DNA of 64,000 nucleotides from an uncultured Mediterranea sp. (GTDB taxonomy: Bacteria; Bacteroidota; Bacteroidia; Bacteroidales; Bacteroidaceae), in NCBI GenBank assembly GCA_945831575.1, contig CAMACX010000002.1, positions 1 through 64,000 of the forward strand, read 5' to 3'. Position 1 is the stretch's first letter. Each line of letters begins with the position of its first letter. Both the position numbers and the translations under genes were made by a program. This document shows positions 34,561 through 43,134 of the stretch, one piece after another. The notes beneath the pieces are model-generated. The model saw only the letters and a program-made list of their open reading frames with translations. It searched no databases and was not told the origin of the DNA.

Positions 34561-37557
34561 ATGGAAAGAATGAAACCTATTGCAAAAGTGTTGCCGCTGG
34601 CCTTGGGATTGCTTTTCACAGGGATGCCGGCTCAGGCAGAGGTGATGGAGACTTCCTCCGTAGCTATGGTAAGCCAGCAGGTGGCTAAGATTACAGGAAC
34701 GGTGGTGGATGGTGAAGGCTATCCGCTGATCGGTGTGAATGTGTTTGAGAAAGGACGTCAGAGCAATGGTGCCATCACGGATGTGGATGGCAACTTCGTG
34801 CTCCAAGTGGCTCCTAATGCCACGTTGGTGTTCTCGTATGTGGGTTATAAGACCCAGGAGGTGCCTCTCAACGGGCGTAGAAACCTGCAGGTGAAGCTAC
34901 AGGAGGATAGTGAAGCCCTGGAGGAGGTGGTAGTTATCGGTTACGGTACCGTGCGCAAGGCCGACCTGGCCGGCTCGGTAGCCGTAATGGATAACAAGCA
35001 GTTCAAGGACCAACCTATCACGCGTGTGGAAGATGCGCTTCAGGGACGTGTGTCGGGCGTCTCGGTGATGTCGAGCGGTGTGCCTGGAGGCGACATGAAG
35101 ATTCGTGTGCGTGGTACCAGTTCGGTCAACAAGAGCAATGACCCACTCTATGTGGTGGATGGCATCGTGCGTGAGAGCGGCCTGGAGGGCATCAGCCCTG
35201 AAGATATCCAGAGCATGCAGATTCTGAAGGATGCCTCTTCGACGGCCATCTACGGTAGCCGTGGTGCAAACGGCGTGGTGCTCGTCACGACGAAGGGCGG
35301 TAAGGTCGGTGCTACGCAGGTAGTGGTGGATGCCACCTTCGGACTCAGCAGCGCCTACAACATCCCCGAGGTGATGGGTACCAAGGAGTACGCTCAGGCC
35401 TTGATTGACTACAAAGGCGTGGATCAGTCGGCCCTGCAGCCCTATCTGAGCGGCCAGAATCCGGGTATCGACTGGATGGACGAACTGCTCCGTACGGGCG
35501 TGACGCAGAACTACAAGGTGGCCATCTCAAAGGGTAGTGAAGATACGCAGTACTACGTATCGGGCGGATACCTGAGCCATAAGGGTGTAGTGACCGACAC
35601 GAAGTTTGAACGCTACTCCGTGAAGGCCAACGTCCGCTCCAAGCTCTTCAAGTGGCTGGAGATGACGGCCGACATCAACATGTCGCAGAGCAACGGCTCA
35701 GGGGCTGGATTCAACCAGAACCAGTCCAATCCGCTCTGGGTGGGATTGAACTATTCGCCCACCATGGAGATGATGAACAGCCAGGGTCAGTATAACCAAG
35801 ACCCCTACAACAACATCCAGAAGAACCCCTACGGCATCCTGCATGGCAACGAGAATGACCGCAAGCGGAGTGTGGTAAGTGGACACATCGACCTGAAGTT
35901 CAACATCATCAAGGGCTTGACCTTCACGACGACCAACGGCGTAGATTATTCGGATGCGAAGAGCTACAGCTACGGCAACTCGCTGGTGATGGGTAGCAGC
36001 TCGATGGGCAACAGCGACCGCTACAAGCTGATGTTGCAGAGCTCCAATAACCTGACCTACATGGGACATTGGGACAAGCACTCGCTCACAGCTACGGCCG
36101 TGTGGGAGGCTACCTCATCGGAGACGCGCACCATGAGCATAAGTGGCAACAACCTCGCCGCCGAGCAGGTGGGCTACTGGAATGTGCAGAATGCCAAGAC
36201 CCGCGATGCCAGCAACGGCTACAGCAAGTGGAACCTCCTCTCGGGTGTAGCCCGCGTGATGTACAACTACGCCGACCGCTACATGCTGACCGCAACCTTC
36301 CGTGCTGATGGCAGTTCGCGCTTCACCAATGACAAGTGGGGTTACTTCCCCTCGATTGCAGCCGCATGGACCGTGACCAACGAGAAGTTCATGAAGGAGC
36401 AGAAGCTCTTCAGTGAACTGAAGCTCCGTGCCAGCTACGGTCTGATTGGTAACCAGGACATCACGCCCTATTCTACCCTCGGCCTGATGGGCAGCACCTC
36501 CTTCAACTACGGTACGGACACCAACTATACCGGCTATTGGGCCAGCGGACTGGCCACGCCCGACCTGACCTGGGAGAAGGTGAAGCAACTTGACCTGGGT
36601 ATCGACCTCGGATTCTTCGACAACCGACTGACCGTCAGCCTGGATTACTACGACAAGAGGACCTCTGATGCCTTGCTGCAGCAGACGGCTGCCAACTACC
36701 TGGGTGGTACCAAGTATTGGGTGAATGCCGGAGAGGTGAGCAACAAGGGTCTGGATATCTCCATCAGCGGCCGCATCCTGCAGAGCAAGGATTGGCAATG
36801 GACCTCCAGCCTGAACGGCAGCTACCTGAAGAATAAGGTGACCAAGCTGACCGCCCAGGAGCCTACGCTCTATGGAGACTCTCCCTCACCCGGTACGGTA
36901 GAGGCCTGTACCATCATCCGTGAGGGTGAAGCCATCGGTACCTTCTATGGTTACAAGTGGGCTGGACTGCAGAAGACGGCCGACGGACAATGGGTGGATG
37001 GCTACTACAAGGCCGATGGCAGCGTGACGACCACGCCTGAAGGAGGCGACCGTCAGGTATTGGGCAAGTCATCGCCTGACTTCACCCTGGGTTGGAACAA
37101 CACCATCTCCTGGAAGAACTGGGACTTCAACTGCTTCTTCAACGCCGCCTTTGGCGCACAGCGTCTGAACCTCGTGCGCTTTGCCATGAACACCAGCGTG
37201 GGTGCCTCCATGTTTGTGACCGACAAGGATTACTTCAACGAGGTGGGCAAGATCATGCCGACCTACGGCTCCGAGACCAAGAACTACGGTAACTCCAGCA
37301 AGTGGCTTGAGGATGCCGACTACCTGCGCCTGGAGAACATCAGCGTGGCCTATACGTTGCCCCGCAAGGTGACCAAGTTTGCCGACCTGCGCTTCTCCTT
37401 CTCCGTGCAGAATGTCTTCACCATCAGCGGCTACAAGGGTATTGACCCCGCAGGAGCCTCGTTCAGCGCCAGCAAGGTGGATGCGGACAGCGGCATCGAC
37501 ATGGGTGCATACCCCAATCCACGCACCTTCTCGCTCGGCGTACGGATGAACTTCTGA
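34561..37557 (+). CDS. SusC-family TonB-dependent outer-membrane transporter
   Basis: It imports glycan oligomers through the outer membrane, powered by TonB. The chosen ATG (34561) gives a signal peptide ending at MPAQA; a frame 36 bp longer is also open but adds a second hydrophobic stretch. Domains: carboxypeptidase-regulatory-like (about 40-115), the SusC hallmark EEVVVIGYGTVRKADL (about 120-136), plug (about 130-240, with LYVVDGI and LKDASSTAIYGSRGANGVVLVTTKGG) and barrel to residue 998. It is followed 74 bp later by its SusD partner. It lacks an N-terminal STN domain, so it is not a FecIR-type regulator target. Confidence 0.95.
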   Translation: MERMKPIAKVLPLALGLLFTGMPAQAEVMETSSVAMVSQQVAKITGTVVDGEGYPLIGVNVFEKGRQSNGAITDVDGNFVLQVAPNATLVFSYVGYKTQEVPLNGRRNLQVKLQEDSEALEEVVVIGYGTVRKADLAGSVAVMDNKQFKDQPITRVEDALQGRVSGVSVMSSGVPGGDMKIRVRGTSSVNKSNDPLYVVDGIVRESGLEGISPEDIQSMQILKDASSTAIYGSRGANGVVLVTTKGGKVGATQVVVDATFGLSSAYNIPEVMGTKEYAQALIDYKGVDQSALQPYLSGQNPGIDWMDELLRTGVTQNYKVAISKGSEDTQYYVSGGYLSHKGVVTDTKFERYSVKANVRSKLFKWLEMTADINMSQSNGSGAGFNQNQSNPLWVGLNYSPTMEMMNSQGQYNQDPYNNIQKNPYGILHGNENDRKRSVVSGHIDLKFNIIKGLTFTTTNGVDYSDAKSYSYGNSLVMGSSSMGNSDRYKLMLQSSNNLTYMGHWDKHSLTATAVWEATSSETRTMSISGNNLAAEQVGYWNVQNAKTRDASNGYSKWNLLSGVARVMYNYADRYMLTATFRADGSSRFTNDKWGYFPSIAAAWTVTNEKFMKEQKLFSELKLRASYGLIGNQDITPYSTLGLMGSTSFNYGTDTNYTGYWASGLATPDLTWEKVKQLDLGIDLGFFDNRLTVSLDYYDKRTSDALLQQTAANYLGGTKYWVNAGEVSNKGLDISISGRILQSKDWQWTSSLNGSYLKNKVTKLTAQEPTLYGDSPSPGTVEACTIIREGEAIGTFYGYKWAGLQKTADGQWVDGYYKADGSVTTTPEGGDRQVLGKSSPDFTLGWNNTISWKNWDFNCFFNAAFGAQRLNLVRFAMNTSVGASMFVTDKDYFNEVGKIMPTYGSETKNYGNSSKWLEDADYLRLENISVAYTLPRKVTKFADLRFSFSVQNVFTISGYKGIDPAGASFSASKVDADSGIDMGAYPNPRTFSLGVRMNF

Positions 37558-37631
37558 GCCTCGTGAATTTTTAAGCCTTGATCAGTTCAATAACAGTTCA
37601 ATCACTTAAATACCAAATAACTTAAGAAATC

Positions 37632-39290
37632 ATGAAAACAAAAATATTCTTTGGCGGCTTGATGGCGGCTACGTTGCTGACCACCGCTTGCAGCGATTTC
37701 CTTACGGAAGACCCTAAGGGCCAGCTGGTGCCCTCCTCCTTCTTCGTGTCGCAAGATGCGCTCGATGCAGGTGTGAATGCACTCTATGAGAAAGTGAACC
37801 AACTGCAGAGTTGGACCAACCCAAACTATCCCCAATGGCAGGGTGACGACATCACGGCCAATCCGGGATCGAATAAGCAGGCTTGCGCCGAACTGGATGT
37901 ATTCAGCGCTACCAATAACAACAAAGGGGTGACTGCTGCCTGGAACCTCAACTATACGGTCATCAAGGCAGCCAACCTGCTGATTGAGAATGCCGCCACG
38001 ACGCCTGTGGCCGAGGAGGAGGTGAACATCGCCTTGGGTCAGGCGCACTACTGGCGTGCGTATGCCTATTACTATCTGGTGCGCATCTTCGGTCCATTGC
38101 CTCTGATTACCTCGGCCAACACCTCGGACCTCACGCCGCAGCTCAGCTCGGTGGAGGAGGTGTATAACCTGATCGTGGATGACCTCAACAAGGCCCTGGT
38201 CGTACCTACGGAGTATGGCAAGGCTCCGCGTCATCACGACGGAGTGGATGCCTACATCACGCGTCATGGCGTAGAGGCTACGCTGGCTGCGGTCTATATG
38301 TCGATGGCGGGCTATCCGCTCAACAAGGAGGGCTATTATGCAAAGGCTGCCGCTGAGGCCAAGAAGGTGATTGACGGGGCCTCTGCCTATGGCTACTACG
38401 TGGAACCCGAATGGAAGCAGGTCTATTCCATGGGTCACAACTACAACAAAGCGACGGTGGTGGGCATCGACTATTCGCCCATCAACGGCAGCTGGGATCA
38501 CGACTCGCAGCTCACCTCCTGCTGCCGCTTCGAGGGCCTAGGTGATGGTGGCTGGGGCGATGCCTGGGGTGAAATCAAGTTCTGGAAGAACTACCCCGAG
38601 GGACCGCGTAAGGATGCCATCTATGCTCCGAAGGTGACCTTTGAGAATGGCGACCGCGAGATCGTGAAGACGGTGGATTGGTGGGAGCTGGACAGCGAGG
38701 GCAAGAAGGTGGTGGATGCCTATCATCCCATGTTCTGCATCTTTACGACCAACTGCGACGAGAACGGCAACGAGGTGGCTGCACCCTACGACTACACCAA
38801 GTCCAACTACCGTGGCATGACCAACGGCCATCGCCACCGCGTGATCCGCTATGCCGAGGTACTCTTGTGGTATGCGGAGAGCCTGGCCCGCTCGGGTGGT
38901 GACCTCGCCACGGCCAAGCGTTACCTCAAGCAGGTGCGTGAGCATGCCGTGAACGACGTGGATAACTTCACCTACATGGACGGTACCACCGTGGCTATCG
39001 ACAACATGAGCGCTGACCAACTGGCCAAGGCTTGTCTGGAGGAGCATGGATGGGAAGTGGCCGGCAACTGGTGTGCCATGGTAACCCGCCGCAGCGATGA
39101 GTTTCGCATGAACCAGCTGAAGGAGAATTTCGACTACCGTGTAGCCAATCAGCCGATTACCATCGTGCCGGGCATCACGGCCAAGGAGAGCGTCTCCGTG
39201 GTGAAGAGCACGTGGGCTGGCGACAACAGCATCTACATCCCCTATCCTGATACGGAAGTGGAGAAGAATCCTAATCTCGTGAGAAAGTAA
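37632..39290 (+). CDS. SusD/RagB-family glycan-binding lipoprotein
   Basis: This surface lipoprotein caps the SusC channel and captures glycan. The 552-residue protein has a lipoprotein signal ending TTAC (Cys20), followed by SDFLTEDPKGQLVPSSFF, typical of RagB/SusD. TPR-like helices follow (about 60-240), with YYLVRIFGPLPL and EVYNLIVDDLNKAL. The C-terminal region has HRHRVIRYAEVLLWYAE, another hallmark. The last gene of the pair ends 39290; a weak hairpin (39324-39340) and an unclear TATCTTTA (39398-39405) separate it from the next sulfatase. Confidence 0.93.
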   Translation: MKTKIFFGGLMAATLLTTACSDFLTEDPKGQLVPSSFFVSQDALDAGVNALYEKVNQLQSWTNPNYPQWQGDDITANPGSNKQACAELDVFSATNNNKGVTAAWNLNYTVIKAANLLIENAATTPVAEEEVNIALGQAHYWRAYAYYYLVRIFGPLPLITSANTSDLTPQLSSVEEVYNLIVDDLNKALVVPTEYGKAPRHHDGVDAYITRHGVEATLAAVYMSMAGYPLNKEGYYAKAAAEAKKVIDGASAYGYYVEPEWKQVYSMGHNYNKATVVGIDYSPINGSWDHDSQLTSCCRFEGLGDGGWGDAWGEIKFWKNYPEGPRKDAIYAPKVTFENGDREIVKTVDWWELDSEGKKVVDAYHPMFCIFTTNCDENGNEVAAPYDYTKSNYRGMTNGHRHRVIRYAEVLLWYAESLARSGGDLATAKRYLKQVREHAVNDVDNFTYMDGTTVAIDNMSADQLAKACLEEHGWEVAGNWCAMVTRRSDEFRMNQLKENFDYRVANQPITIVPGITAKESVSVVKSTWAGDNSIYIPYPDTEVEKNPNLVRK

Positions 39291-39442
39291 GGTCAGGATA
39301 ACATTTCATACCCCCTGAGAGTGGCACGATTTCCCCGTGCTTTGCTAAGATTGTGGAAAATAATCGGGCAAATGCATGGATATTCGTGCCACTTTTGTAT
39401 CTTTACGCCCATAATTTGTTTCCTTTTACAATAGAGATGACT

Positions 39443-40993
39443 ATGAATGCCTTGAAATACCTCTCTTCATGGGGGAGCCTGTTGCTCTCCACCTTGCCTG
39501 TATGGGCTCAGCAGAAGGCTCATACACAACCGAATATATTGATTATCCTCTGCGATGACATGGGCTACGGCGACCTGGGGTGCTACGGTCAGCCCTATAT
39601 CCAGACGCCTCACATCGACCGGATGGCCGCCGAAGGGATGCGCTTTACGCAGGCCTATGCCGGCAGTCCCGTGAGTGCCCCCTCACGGGCCACCCTGATG
39701 ACGGGACAACACACGGGGCATACCCACGTGCGCGGCAACCGTGAGTACTGGACTCAGTCGGAACGGATTCCCTATGGCGAGAACATGGACTATGCCGTCG
39801 TGGGTCAGGAACCCTATGACCCCAACCTGCCCATCCTGCCTGAAGTGATGAAGCTCAACGGCTACACGACGGGGATGTTTGGCAAGTGGGCCGGTGGCTA
39901 CGAAGGCTCCTGCTCTACGCCCGACAAGCGGGGGGTGGATGAGTTCTACGGCTACATCTGCCAGTTTCAGGCTCACCTCTATTATCCCAACTTCCTCAAC
40001 CGTTACAGCAAGCGGGCCGGCGATAAGGAGGTGGTGCGCGTCACGTTGGAGGAGAACATCCCCTATCCCATGTATGGCAAGGGATATGAGCGACGCACGC
40101 AGTACTCCGCCGACCTGATTCATCAGGAGGCCATGGCTTGGCTCGACCGCCAGCAGCAGGGGCAGCCCTTCTTCGGTCTGCTGACCTACACCTTGCCCCA
40201 TGCCGAGCTGGCTCAGCCGGAGGATTCCCTGCTGGAGGGCTATAAGAAGAAGTTCTTTCACGACAAGACCTGGGGCGGCTCCAAGCCGTCGCGTTACAAC
40301 CCCGTGGTGCATACGCATGCCCAGTTTGCTGCCATGATTACCCGTCTGGATGCCTATGTGGGCGAGATTATGGAGAAGCTCCGGCAGAAGGGGCTGGAGG
40401 AGAATACCTTGGTCATCTTCACGAGTGACAACGGCCCGCACGAGGAGGGTGGGGCAGACCCGACCTTCTTTGGACGCGACGGCAAGCTGCGCGGACTCAA
40501 GCGCTCCTGCTATGAGGGAGGCATACGCATCCCCTTCATCGCCCGTTGGCCCGGACATGTGCCTGCAGGGGTGGACAGCGACCACCTGCTCGCCTTCTAC
40601 GACCTGCTGCCCACCTGCCGCGAGCTGGCAGGCGATAAGCACCAGAATGGATTGAAAGACAAGCGCCGGGCTGGAGTGGCAGAAAAGCGCCGGGCAGAGG
40701 CAAGCGATGGCTTCTCATTCGTTGCAACCCTGTTGGGCGATTCGGCTCGACAGGCCCGGCACGACTTCCTCTATTGGGAGTTTCACGAGACCGACCAGAT
40801 GGCCGTGCGAAGCGGCGATTGGAAGCTCTACGTAGAGGGCGGTGTGCCTCACCTCTTTAATCTTTCGACCGATATCCATGAGGATACCGACCTGGCCTCG
40901 CAGCATCCCGATAAGGTGAAGCAGTTGCTGGATATCCTCTGGCGTGAGCATCAGGACAATCCGCTCTTCCCCGTCACCCTGCCTGCACGCTGA
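39443..40993 (+). CDS. Arylsulfatase-type sulfatase, Ser-type, secreted
   Basis: The second PUL sulfatase has 516 residues from the ATG at 39443; an open frame starting at 39353 precedes a -7-like TATCTTTA and is not used. A signal peptide ends near VWAQ. The formylglycine site is Ser78 in VSAPSRATLMTGQHTGH, metal ligands Asp38/Asp39 are in CDDMGYGD. The substrate class is not clear; the TGHTHVRGN stretch recalls galactose/GalNAc sulfatases. Residues about 398-422 carry a basic duplicated insert (DKRRAG and EKRRAE, from two AAGCGCCGGGC copies 24 bp apart), unlike the rest of the protein. It likely shares the operon of the next enzyme. Confidence 0.88.
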   Translation: MNALKYLSSWGSLLLSTLPVWAQQKAHTQPNILIILCDDMGYGDLGCYGQPYIQTPHIDRMAAEGMRFTQAYAGSPVSAPSRATLMTGQHTGHTHVRGNREYWTQSERIPYGENMDYAVVGQEPYDPNLPILPEVMKLNGYTTGMFGKWAGGYEGSCSTPDKRGVDEFYGYICQFQAHLYYPNFLNRYSKRAGDKEVVRVTLEENIPYPMYGKGYERRTQYSADLIHQEAMAWLDRQQQGQPFFGLLTYTLPHAELAQPEDSLLEGYKKKFFHDKTWGGSKPSRYNPVVHTHAQFAAMITRLDAYVGEIMEKLRQKGLEENTLVIFTSDNGPHEEGGADPTFFGRDGKLRGLKRSCYEGGIRIPFIARWPGHVPAGVDSDHLLAFYDLLPTCRELAGDKHQNGLKDKRRAGVAEKRRAEASDGFSFVATLLGDSARQARHDFLYWEFHETDQMAVRSGDWKLYVEGGVPHLFNLSTDIHEDTDLASQHPDKVKQLLDILWREHQDNPLFPVTLPAR

Positions 40994-41065
40994 CCCATGC
41001 CATGGCTCATTGGATGCAGGCTTTGAGTTCATCTGACTATTAACTACAAAATAATAACCGTAATA

Positions 41066-42895
41066 ATGCTTATGAATCGTATGATGACCATTCTTCGAAA
41101 GGATGCCTTGAGCTGCATGCTTTCCCTTGCCCTGTGTGGAGCGACACCGCTGTTTGCCCAGCAGGGAGTGACCCAAAGTGGAACCCCTACGGGACAACCC
41201 CGTTTCCCCTTGACTGTTTACCAGGAGTTACCCGACCCTTCACAGCCTGCTGCCGAGGCATGGACTGCGGTCAAAGGGACGCAGGTGAGCTGGGGTACGA
41301 CCGATGTCCGTTACACTAAGCACGAGGTGCCCGCCTTGAAGCTCCGTACCCAGCAGACCTTGAAGGGTTGGCGTGGCGAGCGTGTGAATGCCCAGGCCGT
41401 GGTCTGGAGTGGGGTAGATGTGAGTGAACTGCAATTCAGCTTCTCCGACTTCAAGGACAAGCGAGGCAACCTGCTCCCCAAGGAGGCGTTGACGGCAGGC
41501 TTCGTGCGCTACGTCATGACCGATGAGCTCAACAAGGACGGGCGTGGGGCCTGTGGCTACCGCAATCCGGTGGATTTCGATTCCCTGCTTGTGGCTGATC
41601 CGATTGACCATCTGCTGCACACCATGGCTCTGCCGGCGCAGAGTGTGCAGCCTATCTGGGTGCAATGCTGGATTCCTCAATCCGCTGCTGCCGGCACCTA
41701 TCAGGGTGACCTGCTGGTGAGCGACGGCTCCCGACAGCTGCAACGGCTGCACCTCGCCATTGAGGTGGTGGACCGTGTACTCCCGCAGCCATCCGAGTGG
41801 GCTTTCCACCTCGACCTTTGGCAGAATCCCTATGCCGTAGCCCGTTATCATCAGGTGCCGCTCTGGAGCGAGGCCCACTTGGAAGCCATGCGCCCCTTGA
41901 TGAAGCGACTGGCCGATGCCGGACAGAAGATTATCACCGCTTCCATCATGTACAAGCCCTGGAACGGACAGACCGAGGATTACTTTGACACCATGGTGAC
42001 TTGGATCAAGCGGGCTGACGGTACGTGGGCTTTCGACTTCACCCTCTTCGACCGTTGGGTGGAGTTCATGATGAGCGTGGGCATCGACCAGCAGATCAAC
42101 TGCTACTCCATGGTGCCCTGGGAACTCTCTTTCCAATACTACGACCAGGCCACCAATAGCCTCCAAGCCATCAAGACTGCCCCGGGTGATCCGGCTTACG
42201 AGGAGATGTGGGTTGCCATGCTTACCTCCTTTGCCAAGCACCTGAAGGAGAAGGGGTGGTTTGACCGCTGCACCATCGCCATGGACGAGCGACCCATGCA
42301 GGTGATGCAGAAGACGCTCAAGGTCATCCGCAAGGCCGACCCCGCCTTCAAGGTCTCTCTGGCTGGCAATTACCATGCCGAGATTGAAGCCGACCTCTAC
42401 GACTACTGCATCGTCATTGGTCAGAACTTCCCCGAGGAGGTCCGTCTGCGCCGCAAGGCCGAGCAGAAGCGCACCACCTACTACACCTGCTGCACCGAGG
42501 CTTATCCCAACACCTTCACCTTCTCCGCTCCTGCAGAGGCTGCTTGGATCAGCTACTACGTAGCCAAGAAGCAGCTTGACGGCTACCTGCGCTGGGCCTA
42601 CAACAGCTGGCCGCTGGAACCCTTGCTCGACTCCCGCTTCCGTGCCTGGGCCGCCGGCGATACCTATCTGGCCTATCCCGGCGCTCGTACCTGCATCCGC
42701 TTTGAGCGCCTGATAGAAGGCATACAGGCCCACGAGAAGATCAATATCCTCCGCCGCGAGTTTGAGGCAAAGGGTAACCGTGCCGGGCTGAAGAAGATTG
42801 AGAGGATCCTGGCTCCCTTCAGCCTGAACAGCGTCCCGGAGATACCTGCATCTGTCACCGTCAACCGGGCCAACCAGCAGCTCAACGCCCTGTAG
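41066..42895 (+). CDS. DUF4091 / GH123-like glycoside hydrolase
   Basis: The 609-residue secreted protein (signal ending near LFAQ) has a beta-sandwich N-terminal half and a DUF4091-type TIM barrel, the architecture of GH123 beta-N-acetylgalactosaminidases. The acidic pair Asp407-Glu408 in TIAMDERP corresponds in position and sequence to the Asp/Glu dyad that acts in substrate-assisted catalysis in GH123. Conserved surroundings: HLDLWQNPYAVARY, CYSMVPWE and YTCCTEAYPNTF. Its true substrate is unproven; many DUF4091 proteins are uncharacterised. It follows the sulfatase by 72 bp. Confidence 0.75.
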   Translation: MLMNRMMTILRKDALSCMLSLALCGATPLFAQQGVTQSGTPTGQPRFPLTVYQELPDPSQPAAEAWTAVKGTQVSWGTTDVRYTKHEVPALKLRTQQTLKGWRGERVNAQAVVWSGVDVSELQFSFSDFKDKRGNLLPKEALTAGFVRYVMTDELNKDGRGACGYRNPVDFDSLLVADPIDHLLHTMALPAQSVQPIWVQCWIPQSAAAGTYQGDLLVSDGSRQLQRLHLAIEVVDRVLPQPSEWAFHLDLWQNPYAVARYHQVPLWSEAHLEAMRPLMKRLADAGQKIITASIMYKPWNGQTEDYFDTMVTWIKRADGTWAFDFTLFDRWVEFMMSVGIDQQINCYSMVPWELSFQYYDQATNSLQAIKTAPGDPAYEEMWVAMLTSFAKHLKEKGWFDRCTIAMDERPMQVMQKTLKVIRKADPAFKVSLAGNYHAEIEADLYDYCIVIGQNFPEEVRLRRKAEQKRTTYYTCCTEAYPNTFTFSAPAEAAWISYYVAKKQLDGYLRWAYNSWPLEPLLDSRFRAWAAGDTYLAYPGARTCIRFERLIEGIQAHEKINILRREFEAKGNRAGLKKIERILAPFSLNSVPEIPASVTVNRANQQLNAL

Positions 42896-42957
42896 TAAAC
42901 TGCTCAGATTATTTGACAGAATCGGCGAAAGAGCGTCACTCCTGTAGCTAACGTCCG

Positions 42958-43001
42958 TCTCGAAGGCATCTCGAACTCATCTCGAAGCCTTCCCGAAGGA
43001 A
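42958..43001 (+). repeat. Four tandem 11-bp repeats
   Basis: Units TCTCGAAGGCA, TCTCGAACTCA, TCTCGAAGCCT and TCCCGAAGGAA run without gaps. The spacing equals one helical turn. They lie 41 bp before the -33 box of the next gene, in a 239-bp gap that is otherwise empty. Confidence 0.8.
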
Positions 43002-43041
43002 TACGTGCAAGAAAAAAGGCTCAAAAGGTTGAGAAAAATAC

Positions 43042-43072
43042 TTGCATATCTCATCCCCTCTTCCTATCTTTG
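43042..43072 (+). promoter_or_regulatory. Promoter of the transglutaminase-like lipoprotein gene
   Basis: TTG (43042-43044), 20 bp, TATCTTTG (43065-43072). It matches the Bacteroidetes consensus and implies that the gene at 43135 can be transcribed independently of the SusCD unit. Confidence 0.65.
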
Positions 43073-43134
43073 CATCGCGAATGGGCTATGGCCCGTTCGC
43101 GATGATTGTTAAAACCCTTAAAACAAACTGTGAT

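Noticed and set aside
39353-39442. Longer N-terminus for the second sulfatase
   Set aside because: It would place 30 non-signal residues before the signal peptide and overlaps a -7-like element.
41240-42733. Long antisense frame (497 codons) over the GH123-like gene
   Set aside because: The sense frame has a signal peptide and catalytic motif; the antisense product is low-complexity and unlike any known protein.
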